Positions 54,488-62,900 of a stretch of DNA of 64,000 bases are shown piece after piece. Under the pieces are notes generated by a model. It made no database searches, was not told the DNA's origin, and was given only the letters and a program-made list of their open reading frames with translations. The DNA comes from an uncultured Cohaesibacter sp. (lineage in GTDB: Bacteria > Pseudomonadota > Alphaproteobacteria > Rhizobiales > Cohaesibacteraceae): NCBI RefSeq assembly GCF_963662805.1, contig NZ_OY759867.1, forward strand, positions 1 to 64,000, given 5' to 3'. Both the position numbers and the translations under genes were made by a program. Positions within the stretch are counted from its first letter, which is position 1; each line of letters starts with the position of its first letter.

Positions 54488-56560
54488 CTAGTCTTCGAAG
54501 ATCTCCTGCCTCAGGAACGCGCCCCAGCCTTTCTCGAAATAGACCGGACTGCGGTCGCGCGTGCGGATCGGGCGTTCGTGACAGGACAGCTTTGCGCCGT
54601 CAAAGGTCACGATGATCTTTTTCGCCTTGTCCTCGTCCTGCTCTTCGCGGAAGGCGAAGTTGGCAAGAGCTCCGGATCTGATGCTTGGGATATTGCCGGA
54701 CTGTGCGTCCCGGATCACGCGGGCACCACGGCTGCCACCGCCATGCGCGATGTAGTGGTCGAGCGCAGCGAGAACCGCCGCCGAGGTGAGAGTCAGCTGC
54801 TTCCAGACGAAATAGTCGGCAGCAGAGGTTGCACCCTTGAGGTGAATGCCTGCGGTCTGGCTTTGCGCGAGTAATTCCGTTGCTTCGCCAAGCGCTGTCT
54901 TGACGTCGGCACCATCCACCACAAACCCGGCGCTGTCGCTCATCCGGGCCTGAATGTCCTGCTTCAGTGCGTCAATGGCCAGAGTGCCATACTTTGCCGC
55001 CTCAAGCTCTGCAAATAATGGGGTGACGGCAGAGAGATCAATGGCTGCATCATGGGTGCGAGCGGCATGGGCCACATGTTTGGCGATCCGCGTGCCGAAC
55101 ACCTGACCGGCGTTGAGGGCCGAGCCGCCGGGACGGGTGACGCCATGCGTGCTGGCGGCCTCGCCAACGGCATAGACGCCATCAAGATTGGTTGCGCCCC
55201 AACGGTCGATGTCGATGCCGCCATTCATATGCTGGTTGTTGATCGCCATTTTCAGCGGCTCTTTTGTCACGTCAATGCCGTTCATGCGATAGAGCTCGAT
55301 GGCGAGCGGGTTCATCTTTGCCAGCCGGTCGATGGGCAGCGCACCAAGAGCGTCGTTGTTTTCGAGATAGGCGCGCACGTCGCTCTCCAGATCATCAAGG
55401 CTGAAGGGAGCGCTGCCCTCGACGGGCAAGGGGTTGCGCAGGAAGTCGAGGAAGACCTCGCGGTCTTTCCCGATTTCCTGATGCACGGCGATGTCCACCA
55501 GCGACGAGCCGAAGTCCATCATGCGCGAGGCGTGGAACGGCCATTGATAACCTTTGCGAAAGACGTTGGAGACCATCTCGCGGGTGCTTCGATAATAGTC
55601 GGACAGGAAATTATATTCGGTGCCGTCGGCGTCGCGGGAGAAGACATAGGGCATCACCTGAACATAGGTGCCCGAGAGGTTCCAAGGGAAGGTCTCGCGC
55701 GGGGAGCCGATGCCGAACTGGCTTTCGGTGAGGTTTGAAAGCTCGATGCCTGCCTCAAGGGCCATGCCGAGGGAGCCGAAGCATTTCTTGGGATAGACGC
55801 TATCGCGATACATCTCGCCCGGTGCCCCGGAGGCAATGACCAGATCATCGCACTCGATGACGGCGAGGCCATAAGGATTATGCTCAGTGTCCTTGGTGGC
55901 GATGACCAATCCAGTGATGCGTCTGCTCTCCCCATCGCCGGTCGTCAGGATGCTGACGCTTGTGGCGCTGGTCAGGAAGGGGATGCTCAGGCGGATGGCT
56001 TCCTCGAGCAGCACCTTGACCATCAGACGCGAGGTGCGTGGTCCGCAACTGGTGGCGCGGCCATACTCATCATGGTCTGTCTGGTAGCGCAGAATCGCAC
56101 CAAAACGGTCTTCAGGCAGTTCGAGCCCAATATATTGCAAGCCGGCCATCGCGTTGATCGAGCCGACCGCTTCGATATAGGCGATGTCTTCGTCCATGCA
56201 GCCACCTGCTGCCAAACTCTTCGCTAGGCTTTCGAAATTGTCGCCATTTCTGCTGGTTGATGCGGTGTGGATGGTCTGCTTGTCAGAGCCGGAGCAGGCC
56301 GAGGTGCCCATATACATGCCACCGGTCGCCACCAAGACGTCGCGCCCCCGGCGTTTCATCTCGCAGGCGGCGCGCAAGCCAGCGGCTCCAGACCCAAGCA
56401 CGAGAGACTGGCAACGGTACACAGCGAGGCTGTGGCCTCCTGCGTGTGCAATTCTGTCGGCACCGCGTGTCTCATACCCGCGGGGCATGGGGATGCGGGT
56501 CAATGCCTGCAGCACCTGAGGGGTCAAAGTGGCGGCTGGTGCGGACGTCCGATCAGACAT
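54488..56560 (-). CDS. FAD-dependent oxidoreductase of the succinate dehydrogenase/fumarate reductase flavoprotein family
   Basis: A 690-residue flavoprotein starting at ATG 56560 behind AGGAGC. The FAD dinucleotide fold is VLGSGAAGLRAACEMKRRG near residue 55. The cap and active-site region has HMNGGIDIDRWGATNLDGVY and the family-type THGVTRPGGSALNAGQVFG, which includes the conserved catalytic-region Arg. No iron-sulfur or cytochrome partner gene is adjacent, so it probably acts as a soluble oxidase, reductase or dehydratase-like enzyme instead of a respiratory complex. The N-terminus shows no Tat signal. Regulation with the TRAP system via a LacI site is inferred. Confidence 0.82.
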   Translation of the reverse strand: MSDRTSAPAATLTPQVLQALTRIPMPRGYETRGADRIAHAGGHSLAVYRCQSLVLGSGAAGLRAACEMKRRGRDVLVATGGMYMGTSACSGSDKQTIHTASTSRNGDNFESLAKSLAAGGCMDEDIAYIEAVGSINAMAGLQYIGLELPEDRFGAILRYQTDHDEYGRATSCGPRTSRLMVKVLLEEAIRLSIPFLTSATSVSILTTGDGESRRITGLVIATKDTEHNPYGLAVIECDDLVIASGAPGEMYRDSVYPKKCFGSLGMALEAGIELSNLTESQFGIGSPRETFPWNLSGTYVQVMPYVFSRDADGTEYNFLSDYYRSTREMVSNVFRKGYQWPFHASRMMDFGSSLVDIAVHQEIGKDREVFLDFLRNPLPVEGSAPFSLDDLESDVRAYLENNDALGALPIDRLAKMNPLAIELYRMNGIDVTKEPLKMAINNQHMNGGIDIDRWGATNLDGVYAVGEAASTHGVTRPGGSALNAGQVFGTRIAKHVAHAARTHDAAIDLSAVTPLFAELEAAKYGTLAIDALKQDIQARMSDSAGFVVDGADVKTALGEATELLAQSQTAGIHLKGATSAADYFVWKQLTLTSAAVLAALDHYIAHGGGSRGARVIRDAQSGNIPSIRSGALANFAFREEQDEDKAKKIIVTFDGAKLSCHERPIRTRDRSPVYFEKGWGAFLRQEIFED

Positions 56561-56605
56561 GAAAGCTCCTACTTTTCCTAATTCAACATAGGTTCTCGTT
56601 ATATA

Positions 56606-56621
56606 GATTAATCGATTAATC
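56606..56621 (-). promoter_or_regulatory. LacI-type operator upstream of the flavoprotein gene
   Basis: GATTAATCGATTAATC is a perfect 16-bp palindrome, 46 bases before the ATG at 56560. It pairs with the operator at 50089-50104. Confidence 0.72.
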
Positions 56622-56840
56622 ACATAGCTTGGCAAAGGTGTCAAATACGGATGATTACGGTGTTCAGGATAGGTTGGGCGGATTGTTGCCTGCGCTGCTA
56701 TCAGGGGCAGGGACGGCGGCTGAGCAAGGGCTGTGGAAAGGCGTTGGAGCAGGCTCTCGGTGATTTCCTGCGGAAATGCACCTGTCGCTCAATGGTCCGT
56801 ATGTTTGGAGGCTTTGGTCCATCTTTCGCGAAGCGAAAGA

Positions 56841-56917
56841 TGGTGGGTGATGAGAGATTCGAACTCCCGACCCTCTCGGTGTAAACGAGATGCTCTAACC
56901 AGCTGAGCTAATCACCC
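56841..56917 (-). tRNA. tRNA-Val (anticodon TAC), copy 1
   Basis: 77 bases including CCA. On the minus strand the acceptor is GGGTGAT/ATCACCC, the D-arm is AGCTCAGCTGGTTAGAGC, the anticodon arm is TCTCG-TTTACAC-CGAGA with anticodon TAC, and the T-arm contains GGGAGTTCGAATCTCTC. The hairpin CATCTTTCGC/GCGAAAGATG follows at about 56819-56842. Confidence 0.93.
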
Positions 56918-57091
56918 ATCCTGTGTTTTCGGCATCAACAACAGCCGAAAGCAACCCAGTGACGCCTGATGCGATCACTCTGCGCCGTTGGGTTCGTTCC
57001 AGATCGCTGTCGGTGATTTCTTGCGGAAATGCACCTGCTGCCAAATTCAAAATGTCTGGAGGCCTTGGGTCATCCTTCGCCAAGCAAAAGA

Positions 57092-57168
57092 TGGTGGGTG
57101 ATGAGAGATTCGAACTCCCGACCCTCTCGGTGTAAACGAGATGCTCTAACCAGCTGAGCTAATCACCC
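57092..57168 (-). tRNA. tRNA-Val (anticodon TAC), copy 2
   Basis: Identical in sequence to the copy 251 bases to the left, including the encoded CCA and the T-arm. It belongs to a tandem duplication that includes flanking sequence. Confidence 0.93.
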
Positions 57169-57560
57169 GTAACGCCAACGTGCGTGAGGTGCTTTTAGAG
57201 GCTGGCTGACGGTCATGCAACAAAAAAATGACAGCCTGTTCCATTCTCTGGGGAAATCAGCGGGTCCCTTTTTGGCACCTCTGGCTGCCGGGTGATTTGC
57301 CCGAATTGAAACCTTGTTGCAGGCGAACAGATTGCGGCTGGGCTGTCGGCCCCACGACGCTGTTGTCCAAATCGGGGGAGTTGGATAAGTCCTCTTTCTC
57401 ACAAGAAAAAATGGACGGAAATACGGGGATATGGGGATCGGCAGTGAAGTTTACACAAAAAGAATTCCAAGTGCGCTTGACTTAGAACTTCTGCCATCGT
57501 ATTTCAGCGCCACTCCACATGAACATGTCGCTTTGACGACGCTCATGTGGCTCGGGTACT
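57169..57560. other. Intergenic region between the tRNA-Val and tRNA-Asp pairs
   Basis: About 390 bases without a gene. It probably holds the divergent tRNA promoters. Confidence 0.5.
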
Positions 57561-57637
57561 GGGGGTGTAGCTCAGTTGGTTAGAGCGTCGGCCTGTCACG
57601 CCGAAGGTCGCGGGTTCGAGTCCCGTCACTCTCGCCA
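57561..57637 (+). tRNA. tRNA-Asp (anticodon GTC), copy 1
   Basis: 77 bases including CCA. The acceptor is GGGGGTG/CACTCTC with G-T pairs, the D-arm is AGCTCAGTTGGTTAGAGC, the anticodon arm is TCGGC-CTGTCAC-GCCGA with anticodon GTC, and the T-arm is CGGGTTCGAGTCCCG. Confidence 0.93.
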
Positions 57638-57688
57638 CCCAGATCCTGCAGCCGGATATCACGCGAGAATATCTGGTCCGCCAAGTGC

Positions 57689-57765
57689 GGGGGTGTAGCT
57701 CAGTTGGTTAGAGCGTCGGCCTGTCACGCCGAAGGTCGCGGGTTCGAGTCCCGTCACTCTCGCCA
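57689..57765 (+). tRNA. tRNA-Asp (anticodon GTC), copy 2
   Basis: Identical to copy 1, 51 bases downstream of it, so probably one transcript. A terminator (57807-57826) follows. Confidence 0.93.
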
Positions 57766-57806
57766 CTTTCTTGGCATTTTCCTTCTCATTGCTGTGACAT
57801 AGTCAG

Positions 57807-57826
57807 GACCCGTCAGGGTCTTTTTT
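57807..57826 (+). terminator. Terminator after the tRNA-Asp pair
   Basis: The stem GACCC/GGGTC with a GTCA loop is followed by TTTTTT. Confidence 0.75.
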
Positions 57827-57926
57827 GTTTGCGACGCTCCCTTTCTGGCCTCATAGGCTCTCAAGCCTCTCAGAGCCTTTTTCAGCGCCCTCCTTAGATA
57901 GAGTCTCTTCGCCTTGCTGCCTATAA

Positions 57927-57959
57927 GAAAAGGGCCTCAGCGTGCGCCAAGGCCCTTTT
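57927..57959 (-). terminator. Terminator for the PfkB kinase gene
   Basis: The stem AAAAGGGCCT/AGGCCCTTTT lies 44 bases beyond the stop of the minus-strand gene. Confidence 0.8.
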
Positions 57960-58002
57960 GGTCGTACCTGTCTGAGCGGGCATGCTGCCCGGGCCGTCAT
58001 TT

Positions 58003-59106
58003 CTAGTCCATCCAGGGCCAGAAACCGACGGGAAGCTCGGAAGCGAATTCTTCAAGGCGCCGTTCCAGCTCGTCGCGCTGCAAAAGGCCGGACTGGGTGT
58101 CGACATATTCGACAACGGACGAGGAGTTGATCGCTGCCATCTGAAGCGCTTTTTCTTCGCCCAGTCCTTCGGCAAGCAGGGCGCCGAACGTCGAGGTGAA
58201 GCTGTCACCAGCCCCTGCGGTGCCGCGAACCTTGGCCTTCTTGATCGGAGCGTGATAGAGGCCTTCCTTGCTGCCCAGATAGGAACCGCCGGTGCCGTCG
58301 GTCACGAGGACATATTTGGGGCCAAGACCCATCAGGAGCGACATGAAGCCGGCGAGGGAGCAATGGACGTGATCCATGATCAGACCGCGGCTCAGCAGTG
58401 TCTTGGAGGCATCCTGGTCGACGCGCGTGGTGCGCATCTTGGACGCATCGGTGTTTTCGAGCACGATCGGCATCAGGATTTCCGCTTCGGCGCGGTTGAT
58501 GTTGATCAGATCGATGTTCTTGCAGGCCTCGAGGAATTCCTTGCCGCGGCGGTTGATCTGGCGTTCGCCGGGGTTGGCAACGACAAAGGCTCCGGATTCG
58601 CGACCGCGCTGGCAGATCATCGGGAAGGCTTCAGCGGATTCGTTCGACATCGGCGCGATGTGAAGAAGCTTGGCGCCTTCGAAGATGTTTTCAACGATAT
58701 CGTCATCGGTCACGCGGCAGTTGGCGCCACGGGCGGTGAAGATCGATGCGTTGCGGTCGTGCGAGGCAATGATGACCGAGCAGCCGGTGATGGCCTTGTC
58801 GGTGGTCATCAGGCCGTCGAGACTCATGTTCTCGCGAGAGAGCAGCTGGCGGACCATTTCGGCTTCGATGTCTTCGCCGATCTTGACATGTGGCGTTGCT
58901 TCGTGGCCCAGACGAGACAGTGCAACTGCGGCATTGATGGCGCCGCCGCCAACGTGGGTGGAAATGTTCAGGGCGTCGATCTTGCGACCCTGTTCCAGCA
59001 GCAGGAATGAATTGTGCGCGTTGGTCATTGCAATACGCTCAATGTCATTGTCGGCAACAATGGTAATGATGTCGATCATTGCGGAGCCGATTGTTGCAGT
59101 TTTCAT
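58003..59106 (-). CDS. PfkB-family carbohydrate kinase
   Basis: A 367-residue sugar or nucleoside kinase of the ribokinase superfamily. The N-terminal signature is HVGGGAINAAVALSRLG (about 51-67). The C-terminal signature is RGTAGAGDSFTSTFGALLAE with the catalytic Asp. The first position of DTAGAGD is G here, which is within family variation. A long insert near residues 205-240 is unusual. The substrate cannot be inferred. The gene stands alone, between terminator and a long upstream region, and could act on a sugar imported elsewhere. Confidence 0.85.
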   Translation of the reverse strand: MKTATIGSAMIDIITIVADNDIERIAMTNAHNSFLLLEQGRKIDALNISTHVGGGAINAAVALSRLGHEATPHVKIGEDIEAEMVRQLLSRENMSLDGLMTTDKAITGCSVIIASHDRNASIFTARGANCRVTDDDIVENIFEGAKLLHIAPMSNESAEAFPMICQRGRESGAFVVANPGERQINRRGKEFLEACKNIDLININRAEAEILMPIVLENTDASKMRTTRVDQDASKTLLSRGLIMDHVHCSLAGFMSLLMGLGPKYVLVTDGTGGSYLGSKEGLYHAPIKKAKVRGTAGAGDSFTSTFGALLAEGLGEEKALQMAAINSSSVVEYVDTQSGLLQRDELERRLEEFASELPVGFWPWMD

Positions 59107-59743
59107 CAGATGTGCCTCTTTTCACGTTGAACCGTCGTGTGTGTCCTTGGGCGCGTTGCCGCACCCAAAATAATTGCATTATCCTTTAGTGTATAGCGGG
59201 CAATTTCTTCACTGTTCGAAAAAAAATCAAAGCTGACGTCTCTCTTCCGCCAAACCTTCAGAATTTCACAGCTTTTTGTTTTCGGTTGCTCAGAAAGCTA
59301 TCCTTTTGTTTAGGAGAGCTGACTATGGGACAAAGCGTCTTAACAGACCCACAACTCCTATAGTGTCTGATACCCTAGTGTATCGGACTTAAGTCAAAAA
59401 TGCGGCTTATCCCGCTTCGAGATCACCGGTCATTTCCGTCTCTTTTTGAACCGTGAGTGATTTTGATGTTGTTTTTTCAGCGATTTTTCTTTGAAATGGC
59501 TACGAATCCGGCAACTCTGTTTTGTTCACAGTACTATCGCATTGGTATGTGACAAAATTGCTTGACGACTCTTGCCTAAGCGTTTGCACTAAGTTAAGCG
59601 TGCCTTCAACCGGAGTGCATTGCGACTGACATGCGACCTATCAGCGGTATGTCGCTTGACCGACCTGATCCTGGGGACTGGACCGAAACCTGGGTCGCTT
59701 CGATGCCGAGCGGGTGTACCAATGCTATAAGGACCGACAGGTT
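59107..59743. other. Long divergent regulatory region between pfkB and nuoA
   Basis: About 637 bases without a supported gene. At 59365-59388 lies the inverted repeat GTCTGATAC/GTATCGGAC with a 6-base spacer and one G-T mismatch, a possible operator or hairpin. The nuo promoter should lie in the right half; I could not pick out a convincing one. Confidence 0.5.
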
Positions 59744-60109
59744 ATGGAAGACTTGCTAGGGACCTACCTCCCCATCGTTATCTTTCTTGGCATATCCCTC
59801 TTTATCGGCCTTGCCCTGCTCATTTCTCCTTTCATTCTGGCCTTCAGAAATCCGGATCCGGAGAAGCTGTCAGCCTATGAATGTGGCTTCAATGCATTTG
59901 ACGATGCCCGAATGACCTTTGATGTACGCTTCTATCTGGTCGCCATTCTGTTTATCATCTTCGATCTGGAGGTTGCTTTCCTGTTTCCATGGGCGGTGGC
60001 TTTCGGAGACATCGGACTGTTCGGCTTCGTGTCGATGATGATATTCCTTGCCGTTCTGACCATCGGCTTTGCCTATGAATGGAGAAAGGGAGCGCTGGAA
60101 TGGGATTGA
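59744..60109 (+). CDS. nuoA: NADH-quinone oxidoreductase subunit A
   Basis: A 121-residue membrane subunit with three spans. Typical features are EKLSAYECGFNAFDDARMTF, whose Cys-Gly-Phe is conserved and lies near the quinone site, and RFYLVAILFIIFDLEVAFLF. The start ATG at 59744 matches the family length; an earlier in-frame ATG would add ten residues. Its stop overlaps the nuoB start. Confidence 0.95.
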   Translation: MEDLLGTYLPIVIFLGISLFIGLALLISPFILAFRNPDPEKLSAYECGFNAFDDARMTFDVRFYLVAILFIIFDLEVAFLFPWAVAFGDIGLFGFVSMMIFLAVLTIGFAYEWRKGALEWD

Positions 60110-60681
60110 CCTCGGACAATCAGACGCTCATTGCGCAGCAGCCCAAGGGGATTATCGATCCCAAGACGGGAAAGCCCGTTGGGCATGACGATCCGTTTTT
60201 CTCCGGTGTGCGCGAGGAACTTTCCGACAAGGGCTTTCTGGTCACTGCGACCGATGATCTGATCACCTGGGCCCGAACCGGTTCGCTGATGTGGATGACC
60301 TTCGGGCTTGCCTGCTGCGCGGTTGAAATGATGCATATGTCGATGCCTCGCTATGATGGCGAACGCTTCGGCTTTGCTCCGCGCGGCTCGCCGCGCCAGT
60401 CGGACGTGATGATTGTTGCGGGGACGCTGACCAACAAGATGGCGCCAGCGCTGAGGAAGGTCTATGACCAGATGCCGGAGCCGCGCTACGTGATCTCCAT
60501 GGGGTCCTGTGCCAACGGTGGTGGATATTATCACTATTCCTACAGCGTGGTGCGTGGCTGTGACCGGGTCGTCCCGGTCGATATCTATGTGCCCGGCTGC
60601 CCGCCGACCGCAGAAGCGCTGCTTTATGGCGTTTTGCTGTTGCAGAAAAAGATCCGGAGGACCGGATCGATCGAACGATAA
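60100..60681 (+). CDS. nuoB: NADH-quinone oxidoreductase subunit B
   Basis: A 193-residue peripheral-arm subunit that binds cluster N2, the last in the electron chain before quinone. The four ligands are C72 and C73 in FGLACCAVEMM, C137 in SMGSCANGG and C167 in PGCPPTAEALL. The start ATG 60100 overlaps nuoA by 10 bases, behind AAGGGAG. Confidence 0.96.
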   Translation: MGLTSDNQTLIAQQPKGIIDPKTGKPVGHDDPFFSGVREELSDKGFLVTATDDLITWARTGSLMWMTFGLACCAVEMMHMSMPRYDGERFGFAPRGSPRQSDVMIVAGTLTNKMAPALRKVYDQMPEPRYVISMGSCANGGGYYHYSYSVVRGCDRVVPVDIYVPGCPPTAEALLYGVLLLQKKIRRTGSIER

Positions 60682-60784
60682 AGCGAGGGCGGACAACGCT
60701 CGACTGACGGTGCAAGGCCTTCTGTCTGCACGGATCACCCAATTCTGGACCGGGGCCAACAGGCCCGACATGGGATGGCGAACA

Positions 60785-61387
60785 ATGGACGAGACATTAA
60801 GAGATCTCGGGGACTTTATTGCCTCCGCCCTTGGCGGAAAGATTGTCGGATGGACCGTTGCCTTCGGTGAGTTGACGGTGAATGCCAACCGTGGCGACAT
60901 TGTCGAGGTGCTCCGTTTTCTGCGTGATGATCCGAGACTTCAGTTTGCCTGTTTTATTGACGTGACCGCCGTTGATTATCCCGAGCGGGATGAGCGTTTC
61001 GACGTTGTCTATCATCTCCTCAGCCCGAGGCAGAATGCCCGTGTCCGGGTCAAGATCCGCACGGACGAGACCAAGCCGGTCGCCTCCATATGCGGTATTT
61101 TTCCCGGTGCCAACTGGTTCGAGCGCGAGGCCTACGACATGTATGGCGTGCTTTTCTCCGGCCACCCAGACCTCCGACGTCTGTTGACGGACTATGGCTT
61201 TGATGGCCATCCGTTGCGCAAGGACTTTCCGCTCACCGGTTATTACGAAGTGCGCTATGACGACGAGAAGAAGCGGGTTGTTTACGAGCCGGTGAAACTG
61301 CCGCAGGAATTCCGCACATTTGATTTTCTCAGCCCGTGGGAAGGCACCAACTATGTGCTGCCGGGCGATGAAAAGGCGAATGGGTAA
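60785..61387 (+). CDS. nuoC: NADH-quinone oxidoreductase subunit C
   Basis: A 200-residue peripheral-arm subunit (30 kDa family). Signatures are YPERDERFDVVYHLLSP, WFEREAYDMYGVLFSGHPDL and LTDYGFDGHPLRKDFPLTGY. It is a separate protein here, not fused to NuoD. ATG 60785 is used. An in-frame ATG 15 bases earlier is equally possible. Confidence 0.95.
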   Translation: MDETLRDLGDFIASALGGKIVGWTVAFGELTVNANRGDIVEVLRFLRDDPRLQFACFIDVTAVDYPERDERFDVVYHLLSPRQNARVRVKIRTDETKPVASICGIFPGANWFEREAYDMYGVLFSGHPDLRRLLTDYGFDGHPLRKDFPLTGYYEVRYDDEKKRVVYEPVKLPQEFRTFDFLSPWEGTNYVLPGDEKANG

Positions 61388-61401
61388 GGGGGATAGAACA
61401 C

Positions 61402-61587
61402 ATGAACATGGTGCTTTTTCATTGGGGTATCATTGCTCTGGCCGTGATCGCCTGGGTCGTGCCATTCTGGCGCATTTTTCCCCGCGCAGGCATTCCAGCG
61501 CCTGTCAGCTTGCTGATGTGCGTGCCACCGCTGAGTGTCATTCTGATTTGGGTGTTAGCGTTTAAGCGTTGGCCCGGGGATTCCTGA
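61402..61587 (+). CDS. Small hydrophobic protein between nuoC and nuoD (61 residues)
   Basis: A gene of 61 codons with a strong site, AAGGGGG, 9 bases before the ATG. It lies 14 bases after nuoC and ends 2 bases before the nuoD start, so it is a true member of the operon. It has two membrane spans (about 4-20 and 35-53) around the motif FPRAGIPAPVSLLMCVPPLS, ending in VLAFKRWPG. The RAG...P-x-x-x-x-LWVLAF-x-x-WP pattern occurs in other small bacterial membrane proteins of unknown role. A structural or assembly role in complex I is inferred only from position. Confidence 0.72.
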   Translation: MNMVLFHWGIIALAVIAWVVPFWRIFPRAGIPAPVSLLMCVPPLSVILIWVLAFKRWPGDS

Positions 61588-61589
61588 TT

Positions 61590-62780
61590 ATGGCTGAAGC
61601 ACAGGTTAGAAACTTCAACATCAATTTCGGTCCCCAGCATCCGGCAGCCCATGGCGTGCTGAGGATGATTCTCGAACTGAATGGCGAGATCGTCGAGCGG
61701 GTCGATCCGCATATCGGCCTTTTGCATCGGGGCACCGAGAAGCTGATCGAGCACAAGATCTACGCGCAGGCGACGCCCTATTTCGACCGGCTCGACTATG
61801 TGGCACCGATGAATCAGGAGCATGCCTTCTGTCTTGCCATTGAACGGCTGCTCGATCTTGAAATTCCACGCCGCGCTTCGCTGATCCGCGTGCTCTATTC
61901 CGAAATCGGCCGTATTCTCAACCATCTGCTCAATGTTACGACTCAGGCCATGGACGTTGGTGCGTTGACGCCGCCGCTGTGGGGCTTTGAAGAGCGCGAG
62001 AAGCTGATGGTCTTCTATGAGCGGGCGTGCGGGGCTCGGCTTCATGCCAACTATTTCCGGGTGGGCGGTGTGCATCAGGATCTGCCAGAGGATCTGATTG
62101 ATGACATCGATGCCTGGTGCGATCCGTTCCTGAAAGTGGTCGAAGACATCGACCGGTTGCTGACCGACAACCGCATTTTCAAGCAACGCAATGCCGACAT
62201 CGGGATTGTCGAACTTGAGGATGCGTGGGCGTGGGGCTTTTCGGGCTGCATGGTGCGCTCCTGTGGGGTGCCGTGGGATTTGCGCAAGAGCCAACCCTAC
62301 GAATGCTATGAAGAGATGGAATTCGACATTCCCATCGGCAAGCATGGCGACAATTATGATCGCTATCTGATGCGCATGGAAGAAATGCGCCAGTCGGTCA
62401 GGATCATGCGCCAGTGCATCACCAAGCTGCGCGAGCCTGAAGGGCAGGGGCCGGTGATGGCCAAGAATGAAAAGATCGTGCCGCCCAGACGGGATGAGAT
62501 GAAACGGTCGATGGAGGCCCTCATCAACCACTTCAAGCTTCACACCGAAGGCTTTCATGTGCCTGCGGGTGAGGTTTATGCAGCGGTCGAGGCTCCGAAG
62601 GGAGAGTTCGGGGTCTATCTAGTCTCGGATGGCTCGAACAAACCCTACAAATGCAAGATCAGGGCGCCGGGGTATGCGCATCTGTCTGCGATGGATTTTC
62701 TGTCGCGCGGCTATCAGCTGGCTGACGTCTCGGCCATTCTTGGCTCGCTCGACATCGTTTTTGGGGAGGTCGACCGTTAG
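61590..62780 (+). CDS. nuoD: NADH-quinone oxidoreductase subunit D
   Basis: A 396-residue 49-kDa subunit that forms the quinone site with NuoB. Signatures are NFGPQHPAAHGVLRMILELN, HIGLLHRGTEKLIEHKIYAQ and the C-terminal DFLSRGYQLADVSAILGSLD with the highly conserved EVDR end. The N-terminal start MAEAQVRNFNINFGPQHP at 61590 matches the family. GGGGA precedes it. Confidence 0.96.
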   Translation: MAEAQVRNFNINFGPQHPAAHGVLRMILELNGEIVERVDPHIGLLHRGTEKLIEHKIYAQATPYFDRLDYVAPMNQEHAFCLAIERLLDLEIPRRASLIRVLYSEIGRILNHLLNVTTQAMDVGALTPPLWGFEEREKLMVFYERACGARLHANYFRVGGVHQDLPEDLIDDIDAWCDPFLKVVEDIDRLLTDNRIFKQRNADIGIVELEDAWAWGFSGCMVRSCGVPWDLRKSQPYECYEEMEFDIPIGKHGDNYDRYLMRMEEMRQSVRIMRQCITKLREPEGQGPVMAKNEKIVPPRRDEMKRSMEALINHFKLHTEGFHVPAGEVYAAVEAPKGEFGVYLVSDGSNKPYKCKIRAPGYAHLSAMDFLSRGYQLADVSAILGSLDIVFGEVDR

Positions 62781-62900
62781 TCGGCTGTCCAATATGAATA
62801 TGCGTCCGGTCGCTTTAAACATGGGACCGGAGTGATTTTGAACTAGGCTCCGATGGATCGCTTCAGATGATCGGAGTTGCAAGCACAAGGAACGGCAGAC

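Larger units (their letters stand above)
56735..57170. repeat. Tandem duplication carrying tRNA-Val
   Basis: A unit of about 185 bases recurs with a 251-base period: 56735-56919 and 56986-57170. Outside the tRNA the copies share TCGGTGATTTC, TGCGGAAATGCACCTG and CCTTCGC-type stretches with scattered differences. The duplication is therefore older than the identical tRNA parts suggest, or those parts have been corrected by gene conversion. Confidence 0.7.
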
